The notes under the pieces are model-generated. The model was not told the origin of the DNA and did not search any database. It was given only the letters and a program-made list of their open reading frames with translations. A DNA stretch of 64,000 bases from Candidatus Polarisedimenticolaceae bacterium (lineage in GTDB: Bacteria > Acidobacteriota > Polarisedimenticolia > Polarisedimenticolales > DASRJG01). How positions within the stretch are numbered: position 1 is the first letter of the stretch; every line of letters begins with the position of its first letter. Positions 45,132 to 53,600 of the stretch are shown here, piece by piece. The DNA is taken from NCBI GenBank assembly GCA_036376135.1, contig DASVAW010000158.1:31458-95457 (forward strand), in the 5' to 3' direction. A program made the position numbers and the translations under genes.

Positions 45132-47540
45132 CTACTTGCAGGTCCCTCCGCGACACCGGTTGGAGCAGCACTGGCCGTTCGTCGAGCACGAGGAACCGAG
45201 CGGCGCGCACGTCGGCTGGCAGGCCGGCGTCGGAGCGCAGGCGGGGTCGGAGCATTCGGCGCCGTTCGCGCAGTCGTCGTCCGCGCCGTTGCCGCAGATC
45301 TCGACCGTGTTGGTGCGGCAGTCGAGCGCGCAGTTCGCGCAAGACTCCCCGGTCTCGCACACCGTGTCGCCGCAGCAGAACGAACCCGGGACGACCGGCT
45401 GGGAGGTGCAGGCCCGGCCACCCGAGGTGCACCGCGAGTCGGAGCAGGAGACGGGGCCGGCGCCGTCGCCGTCGCCGCAGCAGAAGCGGTTCGCGGGTTT
45501 TCCGCCCTGGTTTCCGGCGCAGTCGGAGGGGCAGCTCAGGCAGTCTTCGCCGTTGCCGGCTTCGCAGGTGCCGTTGCCGCAGGAGGGGCCGGGAGTCGGG
45601 CCCGAGGCGCAATCGGCGGAGCAGTTGCCGCAGTCCTCGCCGACCTCGCAGATCCCGTTGTTGTTGCAGGTCGGGCATCCCGCGCACGCGGTCGTGTCGA
45701 ACCCGCTGCAGTCGCCCTTGCAGGCGAGCGTCCCGCCGCCGGTGCAGCCGAAGGTCGCGCAGGTCTTCCCTCCGAGCTGGCCGGTATCGCAGGCCTCTCC
45801 GGCCTGGATCACCCCGTCGCCGCAGACCGCGGCGCCGCCGACCTGGCGCCCCGCGGAGTAGACGTCGACGCTCTGGCTCGAGCCCCCCGACTCGTCGCGG
45901 TTGTCGGTGAAGATGGTCAGGAGCTGGCTCGCGACGACGTCGAGGCCGTTGTAGTCGCCCCACTCGAAGCCGTCGGCGATGTTGGGCGAGAGGACCGCGG
46001 TGAGGCGCTCGGGAGTCGACCACGTCTGCGCGCCGTCGACCGATTTGCTGAAGAAGAAGTCGACCGCGTTGCGCGTCGAGTCCCGGCGCGTGTCGTAGTA
46101 GGCGACGTAGACGGTCCCGTCGTTCCCGACCCCCAGCCACGGGTGGAACCGATCCACGGTGAGCTGGTCGGCGGTCTCGTGGGGTGTGGTGACCGCCCAG
46201 GTGTTCCCGTTGTCCCGCGAGTAGGCCACCTGGATCCGCGCGTGGTTGTTGGCGGGGATGCCGGACTCGGGACCGGTCGTGTCGGTCCACGCGGCATAGA
46301 TCGAACCGGCGTAGGGGCCCGTCGTCAGGTCGGCGTCGGCGCCGACATAGATGAAGGCGCGGCGCGATTCCATCGACGGGATCGCGAAGTCGTAGCCGTC
46401 CTGCGTCGCGGCGACGGTCGTGATCGTCCCCCACGACGCGCCGCCGTCGGTCGAGCGGCGCAGGCGGATCGTCCTGCTGTTGAACGCCGGCCAGAAGTAG
46501 TAGACGGTCCCGTTCGGGCCGGTGACGATGTCGCTGCCGATGCCGAGATCGCCGCTGAGGGACGAGAACGACTGGACCGACCAGGTGTTCCCGAAGTCGG
46601 TCGACCGGGCGACCTTCATCACGTTGCTCTCGTGCCAGGTCAGGTAGAGGTTGTCCTTGAACGGCGAGGTCGGGTGCTTGTCGACGTGCAGGAACTCCTT
46701 GTCGGCCCCCCCCGCGATCTCGCGGCGCGGGTCGCCGGGGGTCGTGCTCTCGAGCCCGTTCCAGGTGACCCCGCCGTCGTTGGAGCGATAGAACCAGACG
46801 TTGCAGGCGAAAAAGCAGTTTCCGAGGGTCGCCGCGTAGGCGTACTGCCCGTTCGAGGACCAGTCCACGGTCGGATCGCAGCAGGTCCCGCCCTGGGGGA
46901 GCGCCCCGGCGACCGACCACGTGGCCCCGCCGTCGCTCGACACGTGCATGACCTGCCCGCCGCCCGGGCCGTTCGTTCCGGCGATCACCTTGTTCGCGTC
47001 CGTCGGGTGGATCTTGATCGCCGACTCCGCGGCTCCGTTCGGAGAGGTCACGCGAACCTCTCCGGAGAGCGAGTCCGTTCCTTCGGCGAGCGGCCCTTCC
47101 GCCAGCGCGGTGTCGTTCTCGATCGCCCAGCGGGACCCGGACCACGTCACCCCCGTGTAGACGACGCCGTCCACGAGGTACCCCCCGTGAGTCAACCGGA
47201 AGGCGTTGAAGGCGCTGCGCGGGTATTGCGCAGGTCCGACGCGCGGAAGGCCGGGGTTCTCCCGCCGCAAGGCGACGCGGAAGAAGACCGGGATCGGGTC
47301 GCGCAGCTCGACCTCGTTGGGGGCGAGCAGGGCGAGGTCCTCGGCGGTCAGCGCGTAGTTGCGGTCGTCCCAGGGCCCGAGCGAGGCGAGGCCGGGGTAG
47401 TCGACCCGCGCGTCGACCCCGCGGGCGCGGTCGACGACGACGGTGCGTTTCGCGTCGACGTGGACCGCCGACTGGGCGATCGCCGAGGACACCAGACCGC
47501 AACACACGACGAGCGCGAACAACGTCTTCCGGACGGACAT
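45132..47540 (-). CDS. Secreted sialidase-like (BNR repeat) protein with Cys-rich C-terminus
   Basis: An 802-aa secreted protein with signal peptide MSVRKTLFALVVCCGLVSSA. The middle (~180-550) is a six-bladed-propeller type region with repeated Asp-box motifs: SSDGGATW, SNDGGVTW, STDFGNTW, STDGGASW, SRDNGNTW and SVDGAQTW. The C-terminal ~220 residues are Cys-rich: a DUF4215-like unit (CGDGVIQAGEACDTG), several CGNG/C-x-C units, and a last six-Cys tail of spacing CX6CX5CCX3CX4C. It resembles exo-alpha-sialidases or sortilin-type propellers, but catalytic residues were not established. The tail is shared with the protease at 29732-31126. Confidence 0.85.
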   Translation of the reverse strand: MSVRKTLFALVVCCGLVSSAIAQSAVHVDAKRTVVVDRARGVDARVDYPGLASLGPWDDRNYALTAEDLALLAPNEVELRDPIPVFFRVALRRENPGLPRVGPAQYPRSAFNAFRLTHGGYLVDGVVYTGVTWSGSRWAIENDTALAEGPLAEGTDSLSGEVRVTSPNGAAESAIKIHPTDANKVIAGTNGPGGGQVMHVSSDGGATWSVAGALPQGGTCCDPTVDWSSNGQYAYAATLGNCFFACNVWFYRSNDGGVTWNGLESTTPGDPRREIAGGADKEFLHVDKHPTSPFKDNLYLTWHESNVMKVARSTDFGNTWSVQSFSSLSGDLGIGSDIVTGPNGTVYYFWPAFNSRTIRLRRSTDGGASWGTITTVAATQDGYDFAIPSMESRRAFIYVGADADLTTGPYAGSIYAAWTDTTGPESGIPANNHARIQVAYSRDNGNTWAVTTPHETADQLTVDRFHPWLGVGNDGTVYVAYYDTRRDSTRNAVDFFFSKSVDGAQTWSTPERLTAVLSPNIADGFEWGDYNGLDVVASQLLTIFTDNRDESGGSSQSVDVYSAGRQVGGAAVCGDGVIQAGEACDTGQLGGKTCATFGCTGGGTLACKGDCSGFDTTACAGCPTCNNNGICEVGEDCGNCSADCASGPTPGPSCGNGTCEAGNGEDCLSCPSDCAGNQGGKPANRFCCGDGDGAGPVSCSDSRCTSGGRACTSQPVVPGSFCCGDTVCETGESCANCALDCRTNTVEICGNGADDDCANGAECSDPACAPTPACQPTCAPLGSSCSTNGQCCSNRCRGGTCK

Positions 47541-47617
47541 GACACCCCCCTGATGGCGCAACGCCAAGCGCCGGGTGACCGTATACTGGCGAAAGCCCCG
47601 GTGGACAAGCCCCAACG

Positions 47618-48874
47618 ATGAACCAACCCCCGCCCCCCCCTCGTCGCTGGATGTTCCTCGTCGTCCCCCCGGGGGCGCTGATCGTCGGGTTTCTCCTCTT
47701 CGACGCCGCCTTGAGGCTCGCCGTGGAGCCGTCGCCGCGTTCGTACGGAAGGCTGCGCGGCTACGAGCTGCCTCCGGTGCGGCTGATCCCCGCGCCCGCG
47801 CCGCCGGTGACCGACCCTGCCGCCCCCTGGTCGAACCTCGTGGTCGACGGGGTGCCGATCACCCACGGGGACCTGTTCGGCTCCAAGCGGGAGCATCCGC
47901 GGATCGGCTACGTCTGGAAGGAGGGGTGGACGTCGGCCAACGGGTGGTGGCGCACCAACGAGCTGGGGGCGCGGCGGGACCGGCCCACCCCACGCGAGGC
48001 ACCCGCGGGGAAGCGGCGGATCGCGTTCTTCGGGGACTCCTTCGCCGCCGCGACGCGCGTCGCCCAGGACCAGGCCTGGAGCACCCGGCTCGAGACGCTG
48101 CGACCCGACCTCGAGGTGGTGAACTTCGGCACCGACGGCTACTCGAGCGCGCAGTCGTTCCTTCGTTATCAGGAAGTCGCCGGACGGATCGAGATGGACG
48201 TCGCCTGTTTCATCTTCGTGCCGTGGCACGACCCCTGGCGCGACGTGAACGTCATGCGGTCGCTCGGGGAACAGTGGACCTCGTACACGACGATGCCGCG
48301 TTTCGTCCTGGAGGGGGACGGCCTGCGGTTCGTGCCGCCGCTCTACGAGAGGGCCGCGACGATCTACGAGCGCCACTATCCCGAGCCGGGCACGGACCTC
48401 CTCGCCCACCTCCGCGCCTACGACCGGTTCTTCGTCGAAGCGACCCACGTTCCGCCCCCCGGACTCGGACGGCTCGTTACCTGGAAGCTCCTCGCCGCGC
48501 ACCGGGCGGAGGAGGCGCGCCGCAGGATCCGGATGGAGATCGGGGGCGACCTGGACGGCGAGGCGTTCGAGATCACGCGGCGGATCTTCGCCGCGGCGAC
48601 GAAGGAAGGTTCCGCGCGAGGGCACCGCGTCGTCGTCGGCGTGCTCCCCGTCCAACGGGACCTCACGAATCTCGAGCGCTCCGAGATCGCGCGCGAGCGA
48701 TGGAGAGGGATCCTGGAGCGGTTCCGCATCGCGGGCGTCGAGACCCTCGACCTCTCGCCTGCGCTGCTCGCGGCGCCGGCCTCCGACCGCGACGACGGGT
48801 ACGACGGGACCCACTACGGGCCGAGGGCGAACCTCCGCATCGCGGAGGCCCTGGCGGCGGGGCTGCCACGGTGA
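47618..48874 (+). CDS. Membrane-anchored SGNH/GDSL hydrolase-like protein
   Basis: A 418-aa protein with one N-terminal membrane helix (~12-32) and a periplasmic SGNH-type domain. IAFFGDSFAAATRV carries the nucleophile Ser, VNFGTDGYSSAQS the block II Gly/Asn region, and YDGTHYGP the Asp-His pair. The layout resembles AlgX/AlgJ-like esterases or O-acetyl transferases acting on polysaccharides. Its stop overlaps the pseudouridine synthase GTG, an unexpected partner. Confidence 0.8.
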   Translation: MNQPPPPPRRWMFLVVPPGALIVGFLLFDAALRLAVEPSPRSYGRLRGYELPPVRLIPAPAPPVTDPAAPWSNLVVDGVPITHGDLFGSKREHPRIGYVWKEGWTSANGWWRTNELGARRDRPTPREAPAGKRRIAFFGDSFAAATRVAQDQAWSTRLETLRPDLEVVNFGTDGYSSAQSFLRYQEVAGRIEMDVACFIFVPWHDPWRDVNVMRSLGEQWTSYTTMPRFVLEGDGLRFVPPLYERAATIYERHYPEPGTDLLAHLRAYDRFFVEATHVPPPGLGRLVTWKLLAAHRAEEARRRIRMEIGGDLDGEAFEITRRIFAAATKEGSARGHRVVVGVLPVQRDLTNLERSEIARERWRGILERFRIAGVETLDLSPALLAAPASDRDDGYDGTHYGPRANLRIAEALAAGLPR

Positions 48875-49746
48875 ACCGCGGTTTCACCTTCCGGGAGCGT
48901 GTCGCCGTGGACGCTGCGGGCGCGAGCCTGCTCGACCACCTCGCCGCGCGGTATCCGCACTCCGACCGCGAAACCTGGAGACGCAGGATCGCGGAGGGAT
49001 CCGTGAGCGTGGACGGCGACCCGGACGAGCCGCTGCGCGCCGGCCAGCTCGTCGTCTGGCACCGCCCGGGCTGGGAGGAGCCGGAGGCGCCGACGGGATT
49101 CGACGTCCTCTTCGAGGACGACTCCCTCCTCGCCGTCGGGAAACCCTCCGGACTGCCGACGCTTCCCGGCGGCGGATTCCTCGAGAACACGCTGCTGTAT
49201 GCCGTGAGGGCGCGAACGCCCGGAGCCTCGCCCCTCCATCGCCTCGGGCGCTTCACCTCGGGGATCGTCCTCTTCGCGAAGGACGCCGCGACCCACCGCG
49301 CGCTCTCGGCGCAGTGGCGCCGCCGCGAAGTCGTGAAGCGTTATCGCGCCCTGGCTTCGGGTCGATCCGTCGAGGACCGGTTCGTCGTCGACGTTCCGAT
49401 CGGGCCCGTGCCGCATCCGCTTCACGGCACCGTCTTCGCCGCCTCGCCGGCCGGCAAGCCGGCGCTCACGCGGGTCCAGGTCGTTCGCCGCGACGACGAC
49501 GCCTTCCTCGCCGACGTGTTCATCGAAACGGGGCGCCCGCACCAGATTCGCATCCACCTCGCGGCGGCGGGGCACCCCCTCGTGGGGGATCCGCTCTACG
49601 GCCCCGGCGGCGGTCCGATACCCGGATCGACGGCGCGCGTGGGGGACGGCGGATACCGGCTTCACGCGGCGGAGCTGCGATTCCGGCATCCGGCCAACGG
49701 CGTCGAGGTGGTCGTGCGCTCGGAGCCGCCGCGCGATCTGCGGTAG
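48871..49746 (+). CDS. RluA-like pseudouridine synthase with HRLGR in place of HRLDR
   Basis: A 291-aa protein of the RluA family. An S4-like N-terminal region (SVSVDGDPDEPLRAGQLVVW) is followed by the synthase domain: LFEDDSLLAVGKPSGLPTLP, PLHRLGRFTSGIVLFAKD and the late GRPHQIRIHLAAAGHPLVGD. The usual catalytic Asp of HRLD is Gly here. A subgroup of RluA-like proteins has this HRLGR form, so this is probably not a sequencing error, but activity is uncertain. GTG 48871 overlaps the SGNH gene stop. Confidence 0.85.
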   Translation: MNRGFTFRERVAVDAAGASLLDHLAARYPHSDRETWRRRIAEGSVSVDGDPDEPLRAGQLVVWHRPGWEEPEAPTGFDVLFEDDSLLAVGKPSGLPTLPGGGFLENTLLYAVRARTPGASPLHRLGRFTSGIVLFAKDAATHRALSAQWRRREVVKRYRALASGRSVEDRFVVDVPIGPVPHPLHGTVFAASPAGKPALTRVQVVRRDDDAFLADVFIETGRPHQIRIHLAAAGHPLVGDPLYGPGGGPIPGSTARVGDGGYRLHAAELRFRHPANGVEVVVRSEPPRDLR

Positions 49747-49761
49747 GGCGTCGCATCCCGT

Positions 49762-49794
49762 CCCGCGCGCCGGAGGACGCGTCCGGCGCGCGGG
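49762..49794. terminator. 13-bp GC-rich hairpin between convergent genes
   Basis: CCCGCGCGCCGGA (49762-49774) pairs perfectly with TCCGGCGCGCGGG (49782-49794), 7-nt loop. It lies between the pseudouridine synthase and the leftward 119-aa gene. The left boundary of the 547-bp direct repeat falls inside its 5' arm. Confidence 0.7.
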
Positions 49795-50313
49795 AGGGTT
49801 CAGGCGGGAGGGTTCAGTTCAAGGGCTCGTCGTGATGGGCGCTCTCGCGCTTCACGGGAGCCTGGGGTCCCGTCGCCGTGGCGGCTTTCGCCTCGGGAGC
49901 GGACTTCACGATCGTGTGGGCGATCTTGCGGACGACCTGCGTGGCGAGCAACGCGAATCCGATGGCGGGGAGGAACATCGCGAACGCGAGCCCCATGACC
50001 GGGCCGAGGACGAGCAGGGCGACGGTGGGGATGCGGACGTAGCGTTCCGCGGCGGAGCCGGGAAGGGTCACTTCCTTGCCGTCGTTCGACTTGATCTCCC
50101 AGTTGCCGAAGTGCCAGTAGAGGCCGCCGGGAGCCTTGGGTCCACCGTTCCGGGTCTTGAGCATCGTGGTCATGGCGTCCTTCCTTTCCGTTCTCTCGGA
50201 TCCTCTTGATCCTTGGAAGGACAAGATCCCCTTTCCGGCGCTCCCCGACCATCGGGTAACGACCGGTACGTCGAGGGAACGATTCCCGAGGCGCACTAGG
50301 GAATCCACCCGAG
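49767..50313. repeat. Direct repeat R1 (~547 bp) flanking RND operon
   Basis: Matches 56312-56858 in the same orientation with a constant offset of 6545 and no gaps. It covers a hairpin arm, a complete 119-aa gene and ~140 bp of its upstream region. Differences are few (8 in the 360-bp coding part). It ends where the sequences diverge after CACCCGAG. Confidence 0.93.
49814..50173 (-). CDS. 119-aa membrane protein of unknown function, copy 1
   Basis: Not a family I recognise. The N-terminal ~45 residues are soluble (GGLYWHFGNWEIKSNDGKEV). They are followed by PGSAAERYVRIPT and a hydrophobic block of ~38 residues (VALLVLGPVMGLAFAMFLPA, then IGFALLATQVV), one long or two short membrane helices. 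A polar Ala/Pro tail with His and acidic residues closes it. GAAAGGAAGG precedes the ATG. Copy 2 at 56359-56718 differs at six residues. The pair flanks the RND operon. Confidence 0.8.
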   Translation of the reverse strand: MTTMLKTRNGGPKAPGGLYWHFGNWEIKSNDGKEVTLPGSAAERYVRIPTVALLVLGPVMGLAFAMFLPAIGFALLATQVVRKIAHTIVKSAPEAKAATATGPQAPVKRESAHHDEPLN

Positions 50314-50327
50314 ACCCCGGAAATGGA

Positions 50328-50362
50328 AAGGGCCCCGGCTCCTCTTCGGAACCGGGGCCCTT
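50328..50362 (-). terminator. 11-bp hairpin downstream of RND operon
   Basis: AAGGGCCCCGG (50328-50338) pairs with CCGGGGCCCTT (50352-50362), 13-nt loop. Read leftward it ends in CCCTTTCC and would terminate the efflux operon transcript before repeat R1. Confidence 0.7.
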
Positions 50363-50438
50363 CAGGACAATCGGTCTCAGTGGCGTTGGGTTACCCCGTG
50401 ACAAGGGGGCGGTGCGCCACGGCACCTGGAGTCCTCCC

Positions 50439-50483
50439 CTACGAGGACGCCACCTCCACCGAACGGTAGCTACTGCTGTTCAA
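50439..50483 (-). CDS. Possible 14-aa peptide with extended Shine-Dalgarno
   Basis: A TTG start (50483-50481) opens a 14-codon frame, MNSSSYRSVEVASS, ending TAG. Immediately upstream on the minus strand is AAGGAGGTGATCC, a 13-base perfect complement of the universal 16S 3' end, with the core AGGAGG 7 nt from the TTG. The peptide lies 172 nt past the RND-OMF stop and before the hairpin. It may be a small expressed peptide or leader; alternatively the sequence is a chance copy of the 16S end. Confidence 0.35.
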   Translation of the reverse strand: MNSSSYRSVEVASS

Positions 50484-50654
50484 TGGATCACCTCCTTCGT
50501 CGGGCGTACCCTCAACGGAGGGCCCCAACCCTCCCGATCCCTGGCCCGCCCTGAGCCTTCTCCGGGACCGCCGCACCGTTCCGACGGCGCGGATCGACGT
50601 CGAGAGTTTCGGTCGGATCGAAGGACGGGTCAAGCCGGAAAATGCCGCTCGTGG

Positions 50655-53600
50655 TCACAACGCGCGGAACACCGCCACGCTGGCCCGTCGATGATCGACC
50701 ACGGCATCGATTCGATCGAGCGCGGCCTGCAAGGCGTCGCGTCGCGCGATCAGCGCCGCGAGGTAGGTGTCGGCGCCCTCTTCGTGCCGGGCGGCGGCGA
50801 TCGCGGCGGCACGCGTCGCCTCGCGAGCCTGCACGTCGCGATGCAGCAGCCTGGCCTGCGCGCTTCCGAAGCGCTGGAATGCGTTCTCTGCCTCCTCGAG
50901 CGCGCGCAACACCACGCGTTCGTAGGCGACGAGGGCGGCCTCCGCCTCGGCGCGTCGCACCCGGACGCGGGCGCGCGTGCGTCCGAGGTCGAACACCCCC
51001 CAGCGCAACGAAGGGACCACGAACCACGAGCTCGAGCCCGCGGAGCCGAGCTCCCCCCCGCCTCCCGCAACGACGCCGAAGAAGCCGCCGAGGGTGAGAC
51101 GGGGGAAAAGATCCGCCGCCGCGATCCCGATCTCCGCGCGACGCACGTCGACCTCCCGCGCCGCCGCGGCGACGTCGGGGCGACCGGCGATCAGGGACGC
51201 CGGATCGCCGATCGCGATCGGCTCGAGCACGAGAGTCCCGAGCGGAGCCGACTCCGGAAGGTGCCAGGCGCCCGGAACCTCGCCGAGCAGGAGGGCCAGC
51301 GCGTGCACCGCGGCGGCGAGCGTGTCGCGTGCGTCGAGCAGTCGCGCCTCGTTCGAGGCGAGCTCGGCGCGCGCCCGCGCCGGCACGTCCCCCGCGACGC
51401 GGCCCTCGAGCGCGAGGAGGTCGTTCAACTCGACGACCTTCGCCTGATCGTCCCGGTAGCGCCGGAGCGTGTCGATGCGCATCTCGCTCCCGCGCGCGTC
51501 GAAGTACGCTTCGACCACCTCCGCCGCGACGACGCGCCGCACGTCGGAGAGCGCGGCGAGCGTCCCGTCGAGACGGGCCTGCGCGGCGCGATTGGCGTTG
51601 CGGACGCGCCCGAACAGGTCGGCCTCCCAAGAGAGGTCGATCCCGGCGGTTCGGGTCTCCGAGCGGCGCTCGCCCTCGGTCGCTCCGGGCGCCTCGTGCG
51701 CCGATCGCTCGCGCCGCTCGACGGCGACGCTCGCTCCCCCCGAGGGTCCGAACTCGTGCCGGGCCCCGCGCCGCGCGGCGCGCGCGGCATCGACCCGCGC
51801 CACGCCCTCGCGGACGTCGTGATTGCGCTCGAGCGCCCGGACGACGAGGCCGTCGAGGACCGGATCGCCGAACCGCTCCCACCAGCGCTCCACGGAGGCG
51901 GGGCCCTCGACGAGGCCCGGGGCCTGCGTGCCGAACGCGTCCGGGGGTGTCGCCGCGGCGGCGCCGGAAACCGCCGCGAGCGCGACGAGGAGGGCCGGCG
52001 CGACCGGACGCAGGGCCAGCCTCGGCGCGCGGCGGCGCCGGATCCGGAGGTAGAAGACGGGAGTGAGCAGGAGCCCGAACACCGTGACGCCGATCATCCC
52101 CGAGAAGACCGCGAGCCCCATCGCGCGCCGCATCTCGGCGCCGGCGCCGGAGGCGAACACGAGGGGGAGCACGCCCATGACGAACGCCGCCGAGGTCATG
52201 AGGATCGGCCGCAGCCGGAGGCGCGCGGCGTCGAGCACCGCCTCGAGCGGCGTCGCGCCGGAGCGCTCCCGCTGGCGGGCGAACTCGACGAGGAGGATCG
52301 CGTTCTTCGCCGCGAGCCCCACCAGCACGACGAGGCCGATCTGCGTGAACAGGTTGTTGTCGCCCCCCCGGAGCCAAACCCCCGCGAGGGCGCTGAACAG
52401 CACCGTCGGGACCACGAGCATCACCGCGAGCGGGAGGGACCAGGAGCCGTACTGCGCGGCGAGGATGAGGAACGCGAGCAGGATCGCGACTGGGAACACG
52501 AGGGATGCCGCGTTCCCCGCGGCACGCTGCTGGTACGTGAGGTCGGTCCACGCGATCGTGAAGCCGTCCGGCAGGTGCGTCCGGGCGAGCTCCTCCATCG
52601 CGGCGACCGCTTCGGCGGACCCGACCCGCGGCGCGGCGGCTCCGTTCACGTCCGCCGCCGGGAACGCGTCGTGCCGCGTCACGGGATCCGGCCCCGTGTC
52701 CGGTCGCACCCGGGCCAGGGCCGCCACCGGGACGAGCTCCCCCCGGTCGTTGCGGGCCCACAGGCGCGAGACGGACTCGGCGTCCCTCCGGTGCACGGCG
52801 TCCGCCTGGACGATGACCTGGTACGTGCGGCCGAGCGTGTTGAAGTCGTTGACGTAGAGCGACCCGAGGTTGATCTGGAGCGTCTCGAAGAGCGAGCGGA
52901 GGTCGACGCCCTGGAGCTTGGCCTTCTGGCGGTCCACGTCCACGTGCAGCTGGGGGACGTTCGTCTGGAAGTTCGAGAACAGCCCGACGAAGCGCCCGTC
53001 CTTCTCCGCGGCGGCCAGCAGCGTGCGCGTGGCCTCCTGAAGGGCGTCGTAACCCCGTCCCGCGCGATCCTGGACCTGCAGCTTGAACCCCCCGAGGTTC
53101 CCCAGTCCGTGGACCGGCGGCGGCGGGAACGCGGCGACGAAGGCGTCGCCGATCGAGGAGAACTTCGCGTTCAGGGCCCCGGCGATCGCCCCCGAGGAGA
53201 GCGCCTCGTCGCGCCGGGACTCGAAGGGGTCGAGCATCGCGAAGAAAACCGCCGCCGACGGGCTGGCCGTGAAGCCGTTGATCGAAAGGCCGGGGAAGGC
53301 GACGACGCTCTCGATCCCCGGCTGCGCGAGCGCGACCTCGGTGGCACGCCGGACGATGGACTCGGTCCGGTCGAGCGACGCGCCGGCCGGCAGCTGCACG
53401 ATCCCCACCAGGTAGTACTTGTCCTGCGCGGGCACGAATCCGGTCGGCACCTCGCGGAACCCGACGGCGGTCAGACCCAAAAGCCCCGCGTAGAGGGCGA
53501 TCGCGATCGCCGAGGAGCGGACCACGCGCGTCACCACCCGGACGTACCCGCCCGAGGCGCGCTCGAACGTCCGCTCGAACGCGGCGAACGCGCGCGCGAC

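Larger units (their letters stand above)
50174..50654. other. Region between 119-aa gene copy 1 and RND operon end
   Basis: About 480 bp without a large gene. It holds the upstream part of repeat R1, including inverted repeats GGATC-CTCTT-GATCC (near 50198) and GGGAA-CGA-TTCCC (near 50275). It also holds the hairpin at 50328-50362 and the 14-codon reading frame at 50439-50483. Nothing else supportable. Confidence 0.6.

Noticed and set aside
50481..50497. Plus-strand match to the 16S rRNA 3' end (TGGATCACCTCCTT) as an rRNA fragment
   Set aside because: No flanking 16S sequence is present. The minus-strand reading as an extended Shine-Dalgarno with a start at the right distance is a simpler explanation, though not proven.
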